A stretch of 64,000 nucleotides of DNA from Paroedura picta (lineage: Eukaryota; Chordata; Lepidosauria; Squamata; Gekkonidae): positions 19,030,501-19,094,500 of the forward strand of contig NC_135384.1 in assembly GCF_049243985.1 (NCBI RefSeq). Reading direction: 5' to 3'. A program made the position numbers and the translations under genes. Shown here in pieces: positions 63,467-64,000 of this stretch. Position 1 is the first letter of the stretch; each line of letters opens with the position of its first letter. Under the pieces are notes generated by a model. That model saw only the letters and a program-made list of their open reading frames with translations. It had not been told where the DNA came from and made no database searches.

Positions 63467-64000
63467 CAGCGGTCCTCAACCTTTTGATGGTTGAGGACCA
63501 CCTCCGGGGTTGAGGAAGAGCCGGTGGCCCGGGCACCGCACACGCATGTTAGCGCCCCTTGGTGGTGAAAACGCGCATGCGTGGAGCTGCCGCGCATGTG
63601 CATTTTCACTACCAGGGGCGCTAACGCGCATGCGCGGCAGCTCTGCGCATACACGTTTGTGTCTGCGTGCGTGCCAGCGGCTGCGCCTGCCTCTTCCCCC
63701 CCCCCCTCTAGCAGCAAGAAGCTAGCTGGGCTGCGAATGAAGCGGCAATGAGGTTGGGTGGGGGAGGCAAAGGGTCCAGGGGTGGCCTGGCCCCCCCTTC
63801 TCCCAGGGGCGGACAGCAGCGAAATGGCAGCTGACAGCCAAAGGCGGGCCAGGTTGGAGGGTAGGCAGGTTGGGAGGCGGGCTGACAAGCGGAGGGCCCA
63901 ATTGTTGCCCCCCCATCCCGGACTGAGCACTCCAACACAGCCCTTAGCCTTATCTTTATACCGCTTCCACTGAGCGGTATAAAGATGGGTTTTTAACCCT
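63467..64000. mobile_element. hAT-like element (family of 2210-2630), right end not resolved
   Basis: It starts CAGCGGTCCTCAACC, flanked left by TTCTAAAT. It contains GCGCATGCGTGGAGCTGC units and GCCTGCCTCTTCCCC in common with the element at 2210. No second TTCTAAAT is seen before the window ends. Confidence 0.6.
63952..63986. repeat. Perfect 14-bp inverted repeat at the window end
   Basis: ATCTTTATACCGCT and AGCGGTATAAAGAT are separated by TCCACTG. Element of origin unknown. Confidence 0.8.

Overview
This is vertebrate nuclear DNA, almost certainly from a squamate reptile (lizard or snake). The evidence is split genes with GT-AG introns, a tRNA-derived SINE of the Sauria type, a 5S-rRNA-derived SINE of the 5S-Sauria type, a BovB LINE, many CR1 and L2 LINEs, L1-type elements and several hAT-like DNA elements. 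No prokaryotic or viral gene organisation is present.

Three host genes are visible. (1) About 665-3465, plus strand: the 3' end of a class B (secretin-family) receptor of the parathyroid hormone receptor group, most like PTH3R. Five exons cover ECL2/TM5 to the C-tail; the upstream exons lie outside the window. (2) 8855-50595, minus strand: the complete coding region of DDX42, the DEAD-box ATPase of the SF3b/U2 snRNP pathway. There are 17 coding exons plus a non-coding first exon near 53.8-53.9 kb. My exon model stays in frame throughout and predicts 920 residues. (3) 58727-62328, plus strand: the first two coding exons of CCDC47, an ER calcium-handling and translocon-associated membrane protein, which continues past the window. 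DDX42 and CCDC47 are head to head, as on human chromosome 17, and the PTH receptor gene converges on DDX42.

Most of the remaining sequence is intronic transposon debris. DDX42 introns 7, 8, 9 and 10 hold the largest pile-ups. These include a near full-length CR1 (about 30.5-39.6 kb) split by a sequence of later insertions, a BovB cut by a younger non-LTR retrotransposon with a clean 9-bp target duplication (26705-27990), and L2 copies cut by CR1, SINE and hAT elements. A 1.4-kb L1-type element at 36848-38263 carries one intact 216-codon ORF1-like frame, a 16-bp target duplication and no reverse transcriptase. It is the most interesting mobile element here. Intron 1 of DDX42 holds a long foldback repeat (52.4-52.8 kb) and a 5S-derived SINE.

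I found no CRISPR array, operon, functional tRNA or rRNA gene, intact retrovirus or new multi-gene system. The observations most worth following are the PTH3R-like receptor next to DDX42, the half-L1-like element, the layered CR1 chronology, the foldback repeat and the spread-out DDX42/CCDC47 divergent promoter region.
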